Part shown: in pieces, positions 20,700 through 32,395 of the stretch
How positions within the stretch are numbered: position 1 is the first letter of the stretch
Layout of the letters: every line of letters begins with the position of its first letter
Assembly: GCA_947172415.1 (NCBI GenBank)
Contig: OX359193.1
Location: 7,372,501-7,436,500, forward strand
Direction of reading: 5' to 3'
Source: Chondrosia reniformis
Lineage: Eukaryota; Porifera; Demospongiae; Chondrillida; Chondrillidae
DNA length: 64,000 nucleotides
Notes under the pieces: generated by a model
What the model was told of the DNA's origin: nothing
The model's input: only the letters and a program-made list of their open reading frames with translations
Databases searched by the model: none
Program-made: the position numbers and the translations under genes

Positions 20700-23306
20700 C
20701 TACCCTGGTAGTTTGGACCACTTATCACCATAGCTTTGACCTGGTACCTCAAAATAGTCAATTTTACCTTCAGCATCTCTGTGAAAGTACATCCATGCTC
20801 CATCAATGCCAACGGACAATCTCCGGCATGTGTTACCACTCATTCCATTCATTGACATCTGAAATACATCTTTCTCCCCATACCATCTCAGCTCTACGTT
20901 ATCCCCAGTGTAGTATGTGCCATAGTAGGCAGTTAGGCGATCAAAAAAATAGAAAATAACTGCCATATTCTGAGTTCCCTGAGAATAAGGAAAAAGGTAA
21001 CAGATTAGTTGTTTTCATAGTGCTACAACAACATATATAGCATGCATATACAGTAACAAATAATATAGGCATAAGGAAGGACCTCAGGGTCACAAATGAA
21101 GGGTGGTATTTCTGGAATAGCTGTCGCGCACGTAAAATACTTACCCTGATAGAAAAGTTACCAATATATTCCTCAGCATTAGGAGGATGATAAGGCTTTG
21201 GTTGTTTCTCCCACATTTGGTTGCTAACAGCACCAATGAGGTTAGTGAGGTCTTGTGTGATTGCATTATGAGAATATGGCTCCTCGGAGCTCTGAAGCAG
21301 GATGACACCAGTCTTTATTTGTGGCTACAAACAAAAATCCTCGTGTTACCATCAGCTTGTTACCATAGTTATTTAAAAAAAACAATGGATATCCTGAGTT
21401 GTTCATCAGTGCATGTGGATTAATTACGAAAGCATGTATAATGTCAACATCCTAAAGCTGTTTATTTGAGATGAGTACTCCAAATCAATATTCTCTTCAC
21501 TCTTTTTATGATCTATGAAATATTATTACATACATATGATATGCATAACAATAAATCTTACTGCCATCCTGTATTCTGTGAGATATCCATTGATAGCACC
21601 GTCCTTAGTTACCAAAGTGTAATTACTATATGGTAACAGTTCCCAAGGATGCCCAAATCCAAATTGGTCAAAATACATGTAAGCTGGATGCATCCATTCT
21701 CTGATAGTCACAGCATCTAGGATCTGTACATTTTAGTAAATAAACCTGTAAATACTGTACTATATAGTAAACTATACAACCCAAACATTCATAGGATTCA
21801 GTTCTTTACTGAATAGGGTCCTTTGTGTGACTGTAATGAGATTAAACTAGCAAAGCTGTTCAGTTTGTAGAGAACTCAATACAACCACTGAGTTTTCTGT
21901 TTAGAGATGCTTTACTGCAACCAGTAAGCACTGAGGTCACATTGTAGTTTGTAGATAGACATTACCCACACGGCACTCTTTGGGATAAACATACATTTGT
22001 ATGCATAACATGTCACATTAGTATTCAGAGTATCAAGTCACAAAGGAATCTGATGAGTATGGCTGGCTTGGCTCAGTGCCAAGTGTATACTAACACAAGA
22101 CATATTAACTCCTTTTCTACACCATTATATCAATATAAAAGTTTAGACTATACCTATACCTGTCCTGCAGATGGATTATATGTTTGATTGTCTCGAAAGA
22201 CTAGCATCATTAGCTGAGCTAGGTCATACACACTGGAGTACATCTGACCAGCAGGGGCCTCAAACCCCATATCAACATAGCCTGCAAAGGGTGACAGCCA
22301 AATAAACCTTAAAGTAATTTTACCTATAGAATTGTCTCTTGCTCACTTGCCACGCTGCCATCCTCAAGGTAACCTACAGCCATTTGAGTGGAAGCTTTTG
22401 GTGGCATCTTACTTCCTGTGTCTTTCATGCCTAATGGGTCAACTATTTCTCGGATCACATAATCCTCCCAAGTGTCAACTTGTTCAAGTACCTTTTCCAA
22501 GGTCCTCCCAAGGAGGCCAATGCCTAGGTTAGAATATGATGGGCGCCATCCTGGTGGATAATCAAGCCTTGATTCAGACAACCTCTTATAGATTTCACTG
22601 TAGGATACATTACAACCAGGCCCATAGATCCCAGCACATGGCATTTCTCTCTGCAGTCCACTCAGGTGACAGGAAAGTTGTTGAAATGTGATCCCTCTCC
22701 TAGTCTTTCCAAAAGGATTGATTATTGAGAATTCATTATTATATTGCGTTATGTCCATGTCGAGAGATGGTAAAATACCAGCATCTCGTAACTGATACAT
22801 CATAATGTCAGTAAAAACTTTAGACACTGATCCGATCCGAAATCCAGTTGTCTCCGTTGGCGCACCCAGCTGAGGATCTAAGAGAACAAATTAAAAGACT
22901 TAAATATTAATCTCATTTACAGTGTTACAGGAATTACAGGAGAGGCAGCAATAAATTATTAATTGTACTACAGACTTTTTGAAAGTGAAAAAAAAAACCA
23001 GCGAGAGTATAGCCTACCTGAATCGTTTATTTTTCCAAATCCCTTGGCCCAAATAAGCTTCTGGTCGTATACCAACCCTACGGCTACACCACCAGGAGCA
23101 TTGTACCGCTTCAAGTAGTAGGTTATGTTATTCGATAATTCATTCAGGGTTTTCTCCAAATCCCTCGCCGTCAAGGGTACGACAGCAGGAATGCTGGGAC
23201 AGTCGCTGTTAGATCTCACATGAGGAGGATACCTCCAGCGACTCATTACTGCCTCAGCAAATGCTAAGGTAGCCACCAAACCGAGCAGCAAATTCAATGA
23301 CGCCAT
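20700..23306 (-). CDS. Secreted beta-lactamase-fold serine hydrolase (class C/LACTB-like)
   Basis: CDS complement, exons 5'->3': 23306-23018, 22877-22347, 22281-22160, 21723-21562, 21324-21145, 20978-20700; 520 aa, consistent phases. It opens with a signal peptide (MASLNLLLGLVATLAFAEA). The domain begins GGVAVGLVYDQKLIWAKGFG, carries the active-site S-x-x-K as SVSK (Ser ~113, Lys ~116) and the second motif Y-S-N (~211-213, PSYSNLG), then FEAPAGQMYSSVYDLAQLM. This is PF00144 serine beta-lactamase/transpeptidase-like architecture with both first motifs intact, so it is probably an active hydrolase. Animal members act on peptides, esters or unknown substrates; antibiotic resistance should not be assumed. 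A C-terminal beta-rich extension of ~150 residues (from PQIKTGVILLQ) follows. Start codons of this gene and the GH31 gene are 85 bp apart. Confidence 0.85.
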
Positions 23307-23391
23307 CTTAACTTCTGCAAATATCGTACGGGGGGTCATATGATCCGCAATGGCTACAATATTCGTAAGCCCCGTACGACTGGTGCTTATA
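23307..23391. promoter_or_regulatory. 85-bp bidirectional promoter region, beta-lactamase-like / GH31
   Basis: The divergent start codons of two secreted hydrolases are 85 bp apart, so the transcripts' 5' ends must be very close or overlap. No TATA box is obvious. Confidence 0.45.
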
Positions 23392-26300
23392 ATGGAATTC
23401 TTGGCAGCTGTGTCGATGGCTTTCTTACCTATGAGCAATGCTACTAAGGGACAAATCTCAAGCATAAAAGTACATGTACGTATGGTATATTTTCTAGTCA
23501 CACAGTCAACATGATGATAGTCACTGGAAATATAATATGTCGAAACTAGTGATTAGTATAATGTCATCATAGCCTTTGTACAGTTAATTCGCTTTCCAAT
23601 ATCATGGTAGTGAATTTTTAATGACATGAATTTTCTTCACTAGGCTTCTCTTGATCAGATCAATATAACCCTTGGTGATGCACTTGTGGTGATCAATAAG
23701 TCACCATGGCAACTAACTACCTATGATGTCACCACAGGTCAGGTAGTGTTAAATGAAGTCTCAGAGGAAAAGCACAGACTAGTATGTACCAGTGAGGTTA
23801 TGGTACTTGCAAGAGCCATCCTATATCTCATGACTTTCATTTTTAGGGCTTTGGCAAATGGGAAGGAGAATACTTGAACATCTACGAAGGCTACCTCTTT
23901 CGTATCGGTGCTATAATAGAGTGGCATTATGCTAAGGATGTCCTCCATTATACTACTTCCCCCAACAGTGTATCACTGAATGTGTCCACTAGTGACCCGA
24001 AGGGGTGTTACCTTAATGTTAACATTAGTGCAGAAGGAGATAGACAGTTTAGGATAGATGTTTCAGTTGAGGGAAAGGATTCTATTGAGAAGTATAATAA
24101 TTCAAGTGTAGCTATGGCAATAACTGTATATTTAATGCATATTCTATTGCTGTAGTAATCGTGTTGGTATGGCCTTTATAACTCCAGATAATGAGGGATT
24201 TTATGGGTTTGGGGAGAGGTTAGTTTGTATGCATTTGAAGGCTGTTTGACTAAATAGATTTATGCATGTATTTGTAGGTTTAATGATGTAAACCAGAGAG
24301 GCCATGTTGTAGGCTCTTGGCTTGAAGATGGTAACTGGGGATTGGGTGTATTTGAGCCAGATACTTGGAAACTAAGAGTATGGGTGTATTAACCTCATTA
24401 GCTTACAGATTCCTGCTTCAAGTGTTTAAAATTATTAGGTACCCAAAGGGGAATTGAGTACCTACTGTCCAATGCCATTGCTGATTTCCACAGGAGGCTA
24501 CGGTCTTCAGATGGACACATTCTTCAGGTAATTTTTAAGCCTAAACTATTATATATAATAGAATTCATTGGGAAGGAATTCTTTAGTCTACAAATTATTC
24601 CTTAGAACTGTGTTTGATTTGGCAAAGTCGACACAGAATGTAATGAGTCTTTTGCAAGAAACTAACAAGCTCAATTTGATAGTCTACCTTGGCAGAACAC
24701 CATTGGTAAGTCAAGTTGACAAATTATTGCAATACTCTTCCTTTTATGACAGCAGTGCCAAATGATAGGAAACCTTTACAATGCAAGTCAAAAGGAACGG
24801 ACAGTCACTGATTCCCCCTCCATGGGTGGTAAGTAAAAACTTCTTAATGACAGTAAAGTAGTCATCTTGCTGCTTGTCCATAGTTTGCACCATGGAATCA
24901 GCTAGCTTCGGAAAAGCAAGGTGTGAGCATAGTGGACAGAGCCAAGTATGTTGCCTAGCAACATGCACCTGCACCTCTGAATATAGAGTATGAATGATTT
25001 GACATCTTTAGACAGTTATTGCTAGAAGAAGACATTCCTTGTTCACATTGTGTTGACACAGTCCACTTCTTTCCATACGGTGGACAGAAGGGTAGAGAGG
25101 AACAGCTGAAGGTAGTTCTGTTGTATATCTTCCAACCTTGTTTGTTTATTAATATACTATACATATTCTTCAGACACAAAATAAAAATCTTAGCACCTTG
25201 GGAATAAAAGTTGGTAAATGTTGGTCTAGTTCTGTAGTATTGTATGTATATATACGTATACATGTATGTATTTATGTACAGAGTACAGCATACTTCAATG
25301 CAATGCTGGAGACCAGTTATTCTGAGCTTTATGATGTGGCTGCAAATAAAGGCTACTTTGTAAAAAACAAAAATGGACAACCATACAATTTTTCTTATAT
25401 AGGAGCTTCGTAAGTCAACTTGCACTTGGAAATTAATGTATTTTGGCAAAGGTCATAATAATTGTAATTATAATTGTTGTAAATCTTCTTTAGTTCCTTC
25501 CGTGTCTCACAAATGGACTATACAAATGCAGAAGCTGTAAAATGGTACCAAAGCCAACTCCAGGGAGCTCTTGACATTGGCTACCATGGCTGGATGTACG
25601 ACTATGGAGAATATACTCCTCCCTACTCTACATCCAGTGACGGTTCAACAGGTTAGGGAGAAGCTCTAGTGTGCAATCTAATAGCTTCCATTTACCAAAT
25701 CATTGCTTCTATAGGACTTGAAATGCACAACAATTTTCCACTTTTGTACCAAAAAACTGCTTTTGATTTTTTCAAGAAATTTGATGGCAATCCTACTGAT
25801 CAATATGCCGCTGATTACATGTTTTATGTTAGGTTGGTTGCCTGTACAAATGTATATATATGTATATTGTATGTCATGAAGTTACATATAAATGTAATAC
25901 TGTTACTCTATTCAGTTACACTGTTGAGAGCCATCTTCCTTTAAATTGGTAGGTCTAGCTACACGGGATCTCAGAGGTACACATGGGCTCATTGGACAGG
26001 TGATCCTTCCAGTGATTGGTGGGTCACTAGGCTGGTTGCTAGGGGAATTTCCTTAGCTCAACAAAAAGGCTGCATGTTCACCTGGGCACGCCTCTCCATT
26101 TGCACAGGTCTTACGCATCTGGTTTACCTGCTCAAATTGTAGCTAGTATCAACATAGGGTTATCAGGCATGCCATTCTCTGGATCTGATATAGGTAGGCC
26201 TTGTACGGATGTTGCTATGGCTACAGCACTGTATTGCCCCTTCAGGAGGGTTTGAGTGGTATGTAGACCCTCCCCCAGACCTGGAACTGTGGAGTAGATG

Positions 26301-27956
26301 GACGCAGGCTGGCTGCTTCAGTGGACTCATGCATGAACAAGGTAGTAGATCTCCTGTAATGGATAAATCTGCTAAGGAACTGACTTGATATCTCTTAGCA
26401 ACTTAGGAAAGATACTAGAAATGTAGCTATATTCTTCACTTTATCCATTTCCTTTGCTCAGGAGGCGGAAAAGGAGAAGGTGCAAAGACTCACATCTTTG
26501 ACTGGGCAGAAGGAAGTGCTATTTGGAGGAAATTTGCTAAATTGAGAATGCAACTGTTTCCTTACATCTATACTCAAGCTCATATAGCACACAATGTATG
26601 GAGAATACAGCTGATATACCTTCTGATTGGCATACAATGACTCTGCTTCCTTGTAGACCGGTCTTCCAATTATGAGGCAACATATCTTACACTTTCCTAA
26701 TGACAGTAAAGCTATTATGCAATCACAACAGGTATTTGCTTGTAATGTATCTTGTGGATGCCACAATATATATATTATATACAGTATATATATAATATGT
26801 AATATATATATTATAAATTATTACAGTACATGTTTGGAGAGTCGATACTGGCAGCTCCGGTTGTCAAGGAAGGTGCCACAAAATGGGATGTCTATCTACC
26901 CACGTATGGGGACACAAGGGGACCAACATGGCTGGATGGAGGGTCTACCACACTGGTATGTAACCAAGGCATTCGTATCAATGCAAGTGATCAGAGAAAG
27001 TTGAAAATAATTTCTCCAATATGTACATATGTATGTAGTATGATGAAAAAGATGGCCGCTTTAGAATTGGGTTTAACAAGTACTATAAAGGTGGACAGTG
27101 AGTCAATAATTATATATTAAATTACTTGATATAGGTATCTGTGAATTATTCGCAAGGACTGTGACAGTGGATGCTCCACTGGATATATCACCCTGGTTTG
27201 TATTAGCTGGGACAATTGTACCAGCTATGGATCCCACTATAATGACACTTAACAATGCAACCAACCCGGCTATCATTACCTGGCAACAGATGAAGGTACG
27301 TATGGCAGTCCTGCCTACTTGTATGATGGATGTGGTTCATTTCTGTCTTTGTATGTAGAACCTAAGTTATTTGTGGGTGTGGTCAGATGAAAATCTTTCT
27401 GCTAGTGGACACACCTACAGTGGGTGTGTCTACTCAATGATGAGGACCACCACAAATCAAGGTACGTATATTATTTATAGATGTAAAATTAAAAATCTAT
27501 CTTTATTATTATCTTTTTTACTCTCTACAAAAGTTGACTTTCATATTGACGTGGCTAAGGGTGTCAAAGTAACACATATAATACAAATTGCTGCAAACTG
27601 GCAAGGTAACATATAGATGTATCAGTATATATGTACGATAACATCCACACAATGTTGTGTTATTAAATATAAAGTATGCCTATATGGTGTATCTAACAAC
27701 ATACGGCCTATATCCATCCTTAGTTACACACCATCTAGCAGCATCAACTTCTTTCAATAATGCATTGTTCTATTGATTAGAATATGGGGGTAAACCTAAA
27801 GAAATCTACACAGGAAGTAGTATTCTTCCATTTTTCACTTCATGGGGTGATGTTGTCTTCAACACAACCAAATCTTCTTGGAGTTTTGATGGTAACCAGA
27901 ATGTGGTGTGGGTTAGATTAACCCCAATTGATACATCATTTAAAATGACTCTTTGA
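23392..27956 (+). CDS. Secreted glycoside hydrolase family 31 enzyme (alpha-glycosidase)
   Basis: 25 exons: 23392-23475, 23644-23781, 23847-24091, 24156-24218, 24278-24377, 24439-24527, 24606-24705, 24769-24828, 24884-24945, 25012-25111, 25174-25209, 25282-25409, 25494-25651, 25715-25832, 25953-26018, 26108-26193, 26246-26341, 26462-26595, 26657-26731, 26827-26955, 27039-27090, 27135-27295, 27359-27461, 27534-27605, 27781-27956; 876 aa, phases consistent. It starts with a signal peptide (MEFLAAVSMAFLPM). GH31 hallmarks in order: GFYGFGERF, MPLLISTGGYGL, the nucleophile Asp in GWMYDYGEY, the acid/base Asp in HWTGD, GLSGMPFSGSDIGGF and PIMRQHILHFPND. The GWMxDxGEY and SYTGSQRY motifs resemble bacterial-type GH31 more than lysosomal GAA or ER glucosidase II. 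The substrate cannot be told. The donor of exon 11 (GTTGGT) is phase-forced and weak. Confidence 0.9.
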
Positions 27957-28144
27957 ATTTGTACAAGAATACAATTTTAAGTGGCAAAGTGTTTTTGAGA
28001 ATTTATTTTTTGTTACGAATAGAAAAAATAAAAGGTACAAGAGATTCAAATTCAAATTATATACATGCATCACAGCTCTACAATTCAAATATTAAAAGAA
28101 TTATACTTTATAGGGGAATAATAAATTGCCAAAGTTAAAAGGAT

Positions 28145-29244
28145 TTATAGTCCTAATGACTTCCGCACAAGTCGATCTGCAATTTCCAGAAACTTGGGTC
28201 GATTGTTTCTCCACAATTTCTACATAAACACCATATATGGTATATACATCTCATAAGTAATGAATAATCTAACACCATTTTATACATGCTACATCTATTT
28301 TAGAGTAAAGACCTATTGGAAACTGAGAGCTTTGGATGAGGATACAAGAGTTTTCTCCTTCTACCTCTCTTCTTCTCCACTGGGCCAGACAGCTGTTTCT
28401 GGGAATTCGACCCTTCATCAGTGACCCTGGGAATCTTTGTCTTCTGGATCTTTGAGTCCTGTCAATATACTTCTCATTATTAACACATGATAACTACATA
28501 CTCACAGCAGCATCAACGTTGGCAGGACTTTCATCATTTGGTTCTGACAGCATACTGACAACAGATAACAACACTTTCTCAACAGATTGTACTGGACTCC
28601 ACCTCTCATTAGGAGACTCGTAACCAAGAGGGTCATCCCCAGGCGTGTGAAGAATACTTATGCAAACTCTCCCATCACGATACACTATAAAACATAACAA
28701 AGAAAGACAATAAATGTGGTCATATTGCCAGTGAATGTCATCCTTGTACTAACCATTTGGATGGAATATCTCTGAAATAAACTTCATTTTTGGTGGGCTC
28801 ATGGGATAATCGGTGGGAAACAGGAGTTGCGCAACAAAGACACCATCCTCAAACGGGGTACCATCTGGTCCTCTGCCGGCCAGCACAGCGAAAGAACAGA
28901 TGGTTTCCATATGTAATTACAATGTACACAGTAACAGACATACACCACAACTTACAATATGCACGCTTCCCATTCAAAGAAATTTTCATCACTTTTCGGG
29001 CCTGCACAAATGAACAGCAAACAGACAATAAACTGTAAGCCAAACTTAGTCAGGAAAGGTCTGATTTCATGAGACCAGCCTATTTCGAAAACTCTTACAC
29101 TAACCGGCGATGATGCCATCAGGAGGGTTGTTGGTGAGTTCTGGTAAAAAAGATGATAAAAAGAATTACAAGTAATCTCTCTTAAAATAGTTTACACATA
29201 CGTCTATATTCAGCCATCAGCCTTTTCAATGCTGAGCCAGCCAT
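28145..29244 (-). CDS. UBE2G2: Ubiquitin-conjugating enzyme E2 G2
   Basis: CDS complement, exons 5'->3': 29244-29202, 29140-29105, 29001-28956, 28872-28754, 28684-28506, 28219-28145; 165 aa, the same length as human UBE2G2, phases consistent. UBE2G2 is the E2 of ER-associated degradation, building K48 chains with gp78/HRD1-type E3s. Seen: [46 protein letters not shown], the catalytic Cys in [16 protein letters not shown] followed by the G2-specific acidic loop, [33 protein letters not shown], and the C-terminal helix ending RKSLGL. The last intron carries a dispersed repeat (about 28305-28465). Its start codon lies 37 bp from that of NSMCE4. Confidence 0.95.
28305..28465 (-). repeat. Dispersed repeat copy in the UBE2G2 intron, related to 63085-63220
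   Basis: On the minus strand this segment shares TATCCTCATCCAAAGCTCT and the adjoining '...AGGTCTTTA' block with 63085-63220 in an intron of the sushi gene. It translates to a basic peptide ending [13 protein letters not shown], but it lies between UBE2G2 exons whose phases already match without it. It is likely a short mobile-element remnant. Confidence 0.45.
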
Positions 29245-29281
29245 TTTTCAGTAATTTATCGGCCTTTGGCGGGAATAAAAA
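29245..29281. promoter_or_regulatory. 37-bp bidirectional promoter gap, UBE2G2 / NSMCE4
   Basis: Only 37 bp separate the two divergent ATGs, so the core promoters must overlap each other or lie within the 5' UTRs and first exons. No TATA box. Confidence 0.5.
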
Positions 29282-31121
29282 ATGGCAGAAAGGAATGAAC
29301 AAGAAAGTGGTGCACACTCGGATTCTTCGGATACTGATTACAGACGTAGCGTCAGACAGGTCTACAGAGATCTACATCAAATGATAGAAGGTAGGTAGTT
29401 GCCCAAATAGGCTACTCATTTTTGCTACTAGGAGCATTGTCTGCTCCTGTTGGTGTATATGCCGTATCTAATTTGCTTATGTCCATTAGACAACCATACC
29501 TTGCTGATCAACCCTAGCAACACTAAACTCCCAGATTTGATGGCACAGCTGAATGATGAAATCGGGAAGAGTGAGTTTGTACGTATCAAGTGGATGTATA
29601 CCCATCGAGTAATTACAACAACGTACTAGTGGATTGAAGCTCGGCCATTTTTCCTTTAGTAACTATTGTCTTAGTGTATCAGTCTGAGTAATGTGATGGG
29701 TGTTTGTTTACGTCCAGTTGTTCATCCCCGGGAGTGTGCTATGGATGCTGCCACTATCAGGCGTATCAGTGAACTGGCGGTGGAACAAGCTGAGCAAATT
29801 CGAATTGATGCCTTTGACCCTGAAAAATACATAGAACGGATTGTAAGTTGCATGCTAAATGCCCTTCTGTATTGTACCAGAAAATTTTATGATGTAATAG
29901 CTAGAGTAAGTAGGTATAGACTGACAGTGTGTCTATGGGGGAGGTTATCAGGAGAAGAAGGGGAAGGAGAAAGGCATGCCAATTTTTAAATATTAAACAA
30001 ACATACTGAACTAAGTTATCCCTGAAATTGTATTTCGTCTCTCCCTCGTGACATGTTCTAAGGAAACCATGTCATTGTTTAGTTATTTCTCCTAATCCCT
30101 TTCCAGTATACGCTGATTGGAGGACGAAGGAGAAATGAATCCCCACTTGATTGGTCTGGTCTTGGTAATAAAGTTATGCATGTTTTTAATTCCACTCCCA
30201 GTGTCAAATTCATGTAAGTTGTTTAGACTCTTAGTCAATCCTATTTGATAGCATTCCAATTTCAAATTTAGATATGGGTCCTTGGACATAGCTCCAAAAC
30301 GAATAGTTCAGCGTTCAGGTAAATCTAAACGTCCCTCAGCAGCTGATACAGTCACACCTAAGGAAGTGCGGGAGGTGGGTGGGGGAGAGGAGGTTACAAC
30401 CAAAGATGTACAGCACTTGCTCAAGATGGTGAAGAGTGCGGTTAAGACTACGTCCAACCAGAGAGTCCATTACTTCAAATTCCTCATTCATCCTACATCC
30501 TTTGCGCAATCTATTGAAAACATATTTCATTTTTCCTTTCTAGTCAAGGTAATGATATATAGGTATTTTTGTTTTGGCATGATTTAAATTTACCTAGGCC
30601 ATTGATCTATTGTACAAATACAGAATGCCTATTCACTCTGTAATTTTAATTTCAATGTTTGTTGTGTATAGTTACTAAATCAATCATTTTTATAATTAGA
30701 AGTGAGCAATATGTTGGTTTTGCATGTTATATGCCCTTTCATGTAGGATGGCAGAGCAGGAGTAGAGATCTACGATGGGCAGCCCTTCATTGTCTTTCCA
30801 CAGAATATTGATGAACAAAGCAAGCAATCAACAAGAAAGACAAGAAAGCAGTCAATTGTTTCCCTTAATCTTCAGACCTGGGAGGTATGTAAGTATGCAT
30901 ATAATTCAATTTGTTGCCTGTGGTGTGCTGTCCCAATCATAAGTAACTGGTTTGTTGGATTACCTACCTATGAACATATACTTAGCTGATGTCTTATACT
31001 GTTTCTTTGGTTATCAGTTAATAACTATGCTTTGTGATTTTTGTTGTCATAGGAACTAAAAGCTCTCTACAAGATTAAAAAGCCAGCATTTGAACCAAGA
31101 GTTCCGATTGGTCAATATTAA
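29282..31121 (+). CDS. NSMCE4A: NSE4 kleisin subunit of the SMC5/6 complex
   Basis: CDS join(29282..29390,29490..29570,29718..29842,30107..30213,30272..30548,30747..30884,31053..31121), 301 aa, phases consistent. NSE4 bridges the SMC5 and SMC6 heads and, with NSE1/NSE3, holds the complex on DNA during repair and replication. Seen: the N-terminal helix region RRSVRQVYRDLHQMI (SMC6-neck binding part in the family), ISELAVEQAEQIR, DWSGLGNKVMHVF, and the diagnostic C-terminal winged-helix segment [29 protein letters not shown], then GQPFI and SIVSLNLQTWEEL, all colinear with human NSMCE4A/EID3. A basic linker (SGKSKRPSAAD) precedes the C-terminal domain. Converges on a small minus-strand gene. 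Confidence 0.9.
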
Positions 31122-31214
31122 CAATCAGCCAAATAGAAAAATCTCATTTTTATTACATATTTTAAATAATAAAGAAATGATAATTTTAATTTACAGTACA
31201 TTTAGCTGTTTGGG

Positions 31215-31571
31215 TTAAGGAGATTCAACCAGACTGTAATGTTCTGATTCAAGGAAAGGGGAGACAAGAGCAGTTAAACTTGATGATATTCTGTCCAACT
31301 TTAAAGCCAAACCTTGCTCTCCTAAATTCACACTTTCTTCTGCCAGGCTCCTGACACTCACCTGTTGGGTCAATATGGGGTTGTTGTTACTCAGCAGTGT
31401 CGCAGCACCATCTACTATCTCTTTTTCAATTAGCTGAGAATGACTATATCTGGCCTTCCTTAAGTGGAAATGTCTCAATAGCAAACAAATTCCAACACCG
31501 AGTAGCGAAAGTATGATCAGTCCAATACAAGCAGAAATGTTAATAAAGACTGGAGAATCATGGTGGGACAT
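31215..31571 (-). CDS. 118-aa single-pass membrane protein, unknown family
   Basis: An intronless frame of 118 aa. A short N-terminus (MSHHDSPVFINIS) precedes one clear TM helix (ACIGLIILSLLGVGICLLL), then a basic stretch (RHFHLRKARYSH) and a Ser/Leu-rich cytoplasmic tail. By the positive-inside rule the N-terminus is outside. It lacks a cleavable signal and known domains. It may be the terminal coding exon of a longer gene, but 31572-32000 offers no convincing upstream exon. Its stop lies 93 bp from the NSMCE4 stop. Real but uncertain. Confidence 0.5.
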   Translation of the reverse strand: MSHHDSPVFINISACIGLIILSLLGVGICLLLRHFHLRKARYSHSQLIEKEIVDGAATLLSNNNPILTQQVSVRSLAEESVNLGEQGLALKLDRISSSLTALVSPFLESEHYSLVESP

Positions 31572-32000
31572 TGTTTGTCACTAAGTCTTTGTGAAGAAGT
31601 CTAAATATTCTAGGACAAACAACACTGCACAGCTAAATAAGTACTCTTAGACTTGAAAGCAAATTTATAGGCACTCTGGCTTGAAATACTTTGGTCCGGA
31701 TGTCCGTGTACATCTTCCTATTTCCTTTTTTCTTGTTTGTTCTTTCTATTCCCTTTTTTCCTTTATTCTTGTTCGTTTTTCTAATCCCTTTTTTCCTTTT
31801 TTCTTGTTCGTTTTCTCCATTCCCTCTTTTCCTTTTTTTCCTTACGTAAATTCCCTTTATAAATGTGACATGCAAGCAATTTAATTTACTGTTAAGTGGA
31901 TGAGCATGCAGGACTATAAACATACATAAGATAAGCAATATACAACAACACCACACAGCTTGCAAGGTGGACTTACTTGGTCAAGTTGGTGTTACTATAG
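31572..32000. other. Intergenic spacer with a pyrimidine-rich tandem repeat
   Basis: Spacer between the small membrane gene and the satellite block. About 31715-31850 holds three diverged ~45-bp units of a T/C-rich repeat (TTCTTGTTCG...CCCTTTTTTCC). No gene seen. Confidence 0.6.
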
Positions 32001-32395
32001 TATACACAGACATCTATAGAGCATGTCCTAAGAGATTTGAAATTTTGATGGATAATAATAATTTGCCCCATGGGTTTTTGAAATTTTCATGAAACTTAAC
32101 ATTTGCCCTATCTCTCACCATACATTAACTTTCTATACCAGAATTTAATGTACATTGAGGGCTGTCACTTTATCACATGGAGAGATATGAAGTTAAATCT
32201 TTGTGTCAGCATTCACAGACATCTATAGATCATGTCTAATGGGTTTTTGAAATTTTGATGAAACTTAAAATTTGTCTTATCTTTCACCATACATTAACTT
32301 TGTATACCAGAATTTAATGTACATTGAGGGCTGTCACTCTATCAAATGGAGAGATATGAAGCTAAATCTTTGTGTCAGCATTCACCGATATCTAA
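32000..32395 (+). repeat. Satellite monomers (forward), left outpost
   Basis: Two to three diverged copies of the ~169-bp satellite monomer (landmarks GACATCTATAGA, TTTTGAAATTTTGATGAA, TTTAATGTACATTGAGGGCTGTCAC) abut element copy 1. Confidence 0.85.

Noticed and set aside
20700-23306. Antibiotic-resistance beta-lactamase or bacterial contamination
   Set aside because: The gene has five introns, a eukaryotic signal peptide and a long C-terminal extension, and sits among animal genes.
25012-26193. Sulfoquinovosidase as the specific function of the GH31 enzyme
   Set aside because: The nucleophile region resembles bacterial-type GH31, but the residues I associate with sulfonate recognition are not evident, so only the family is given.
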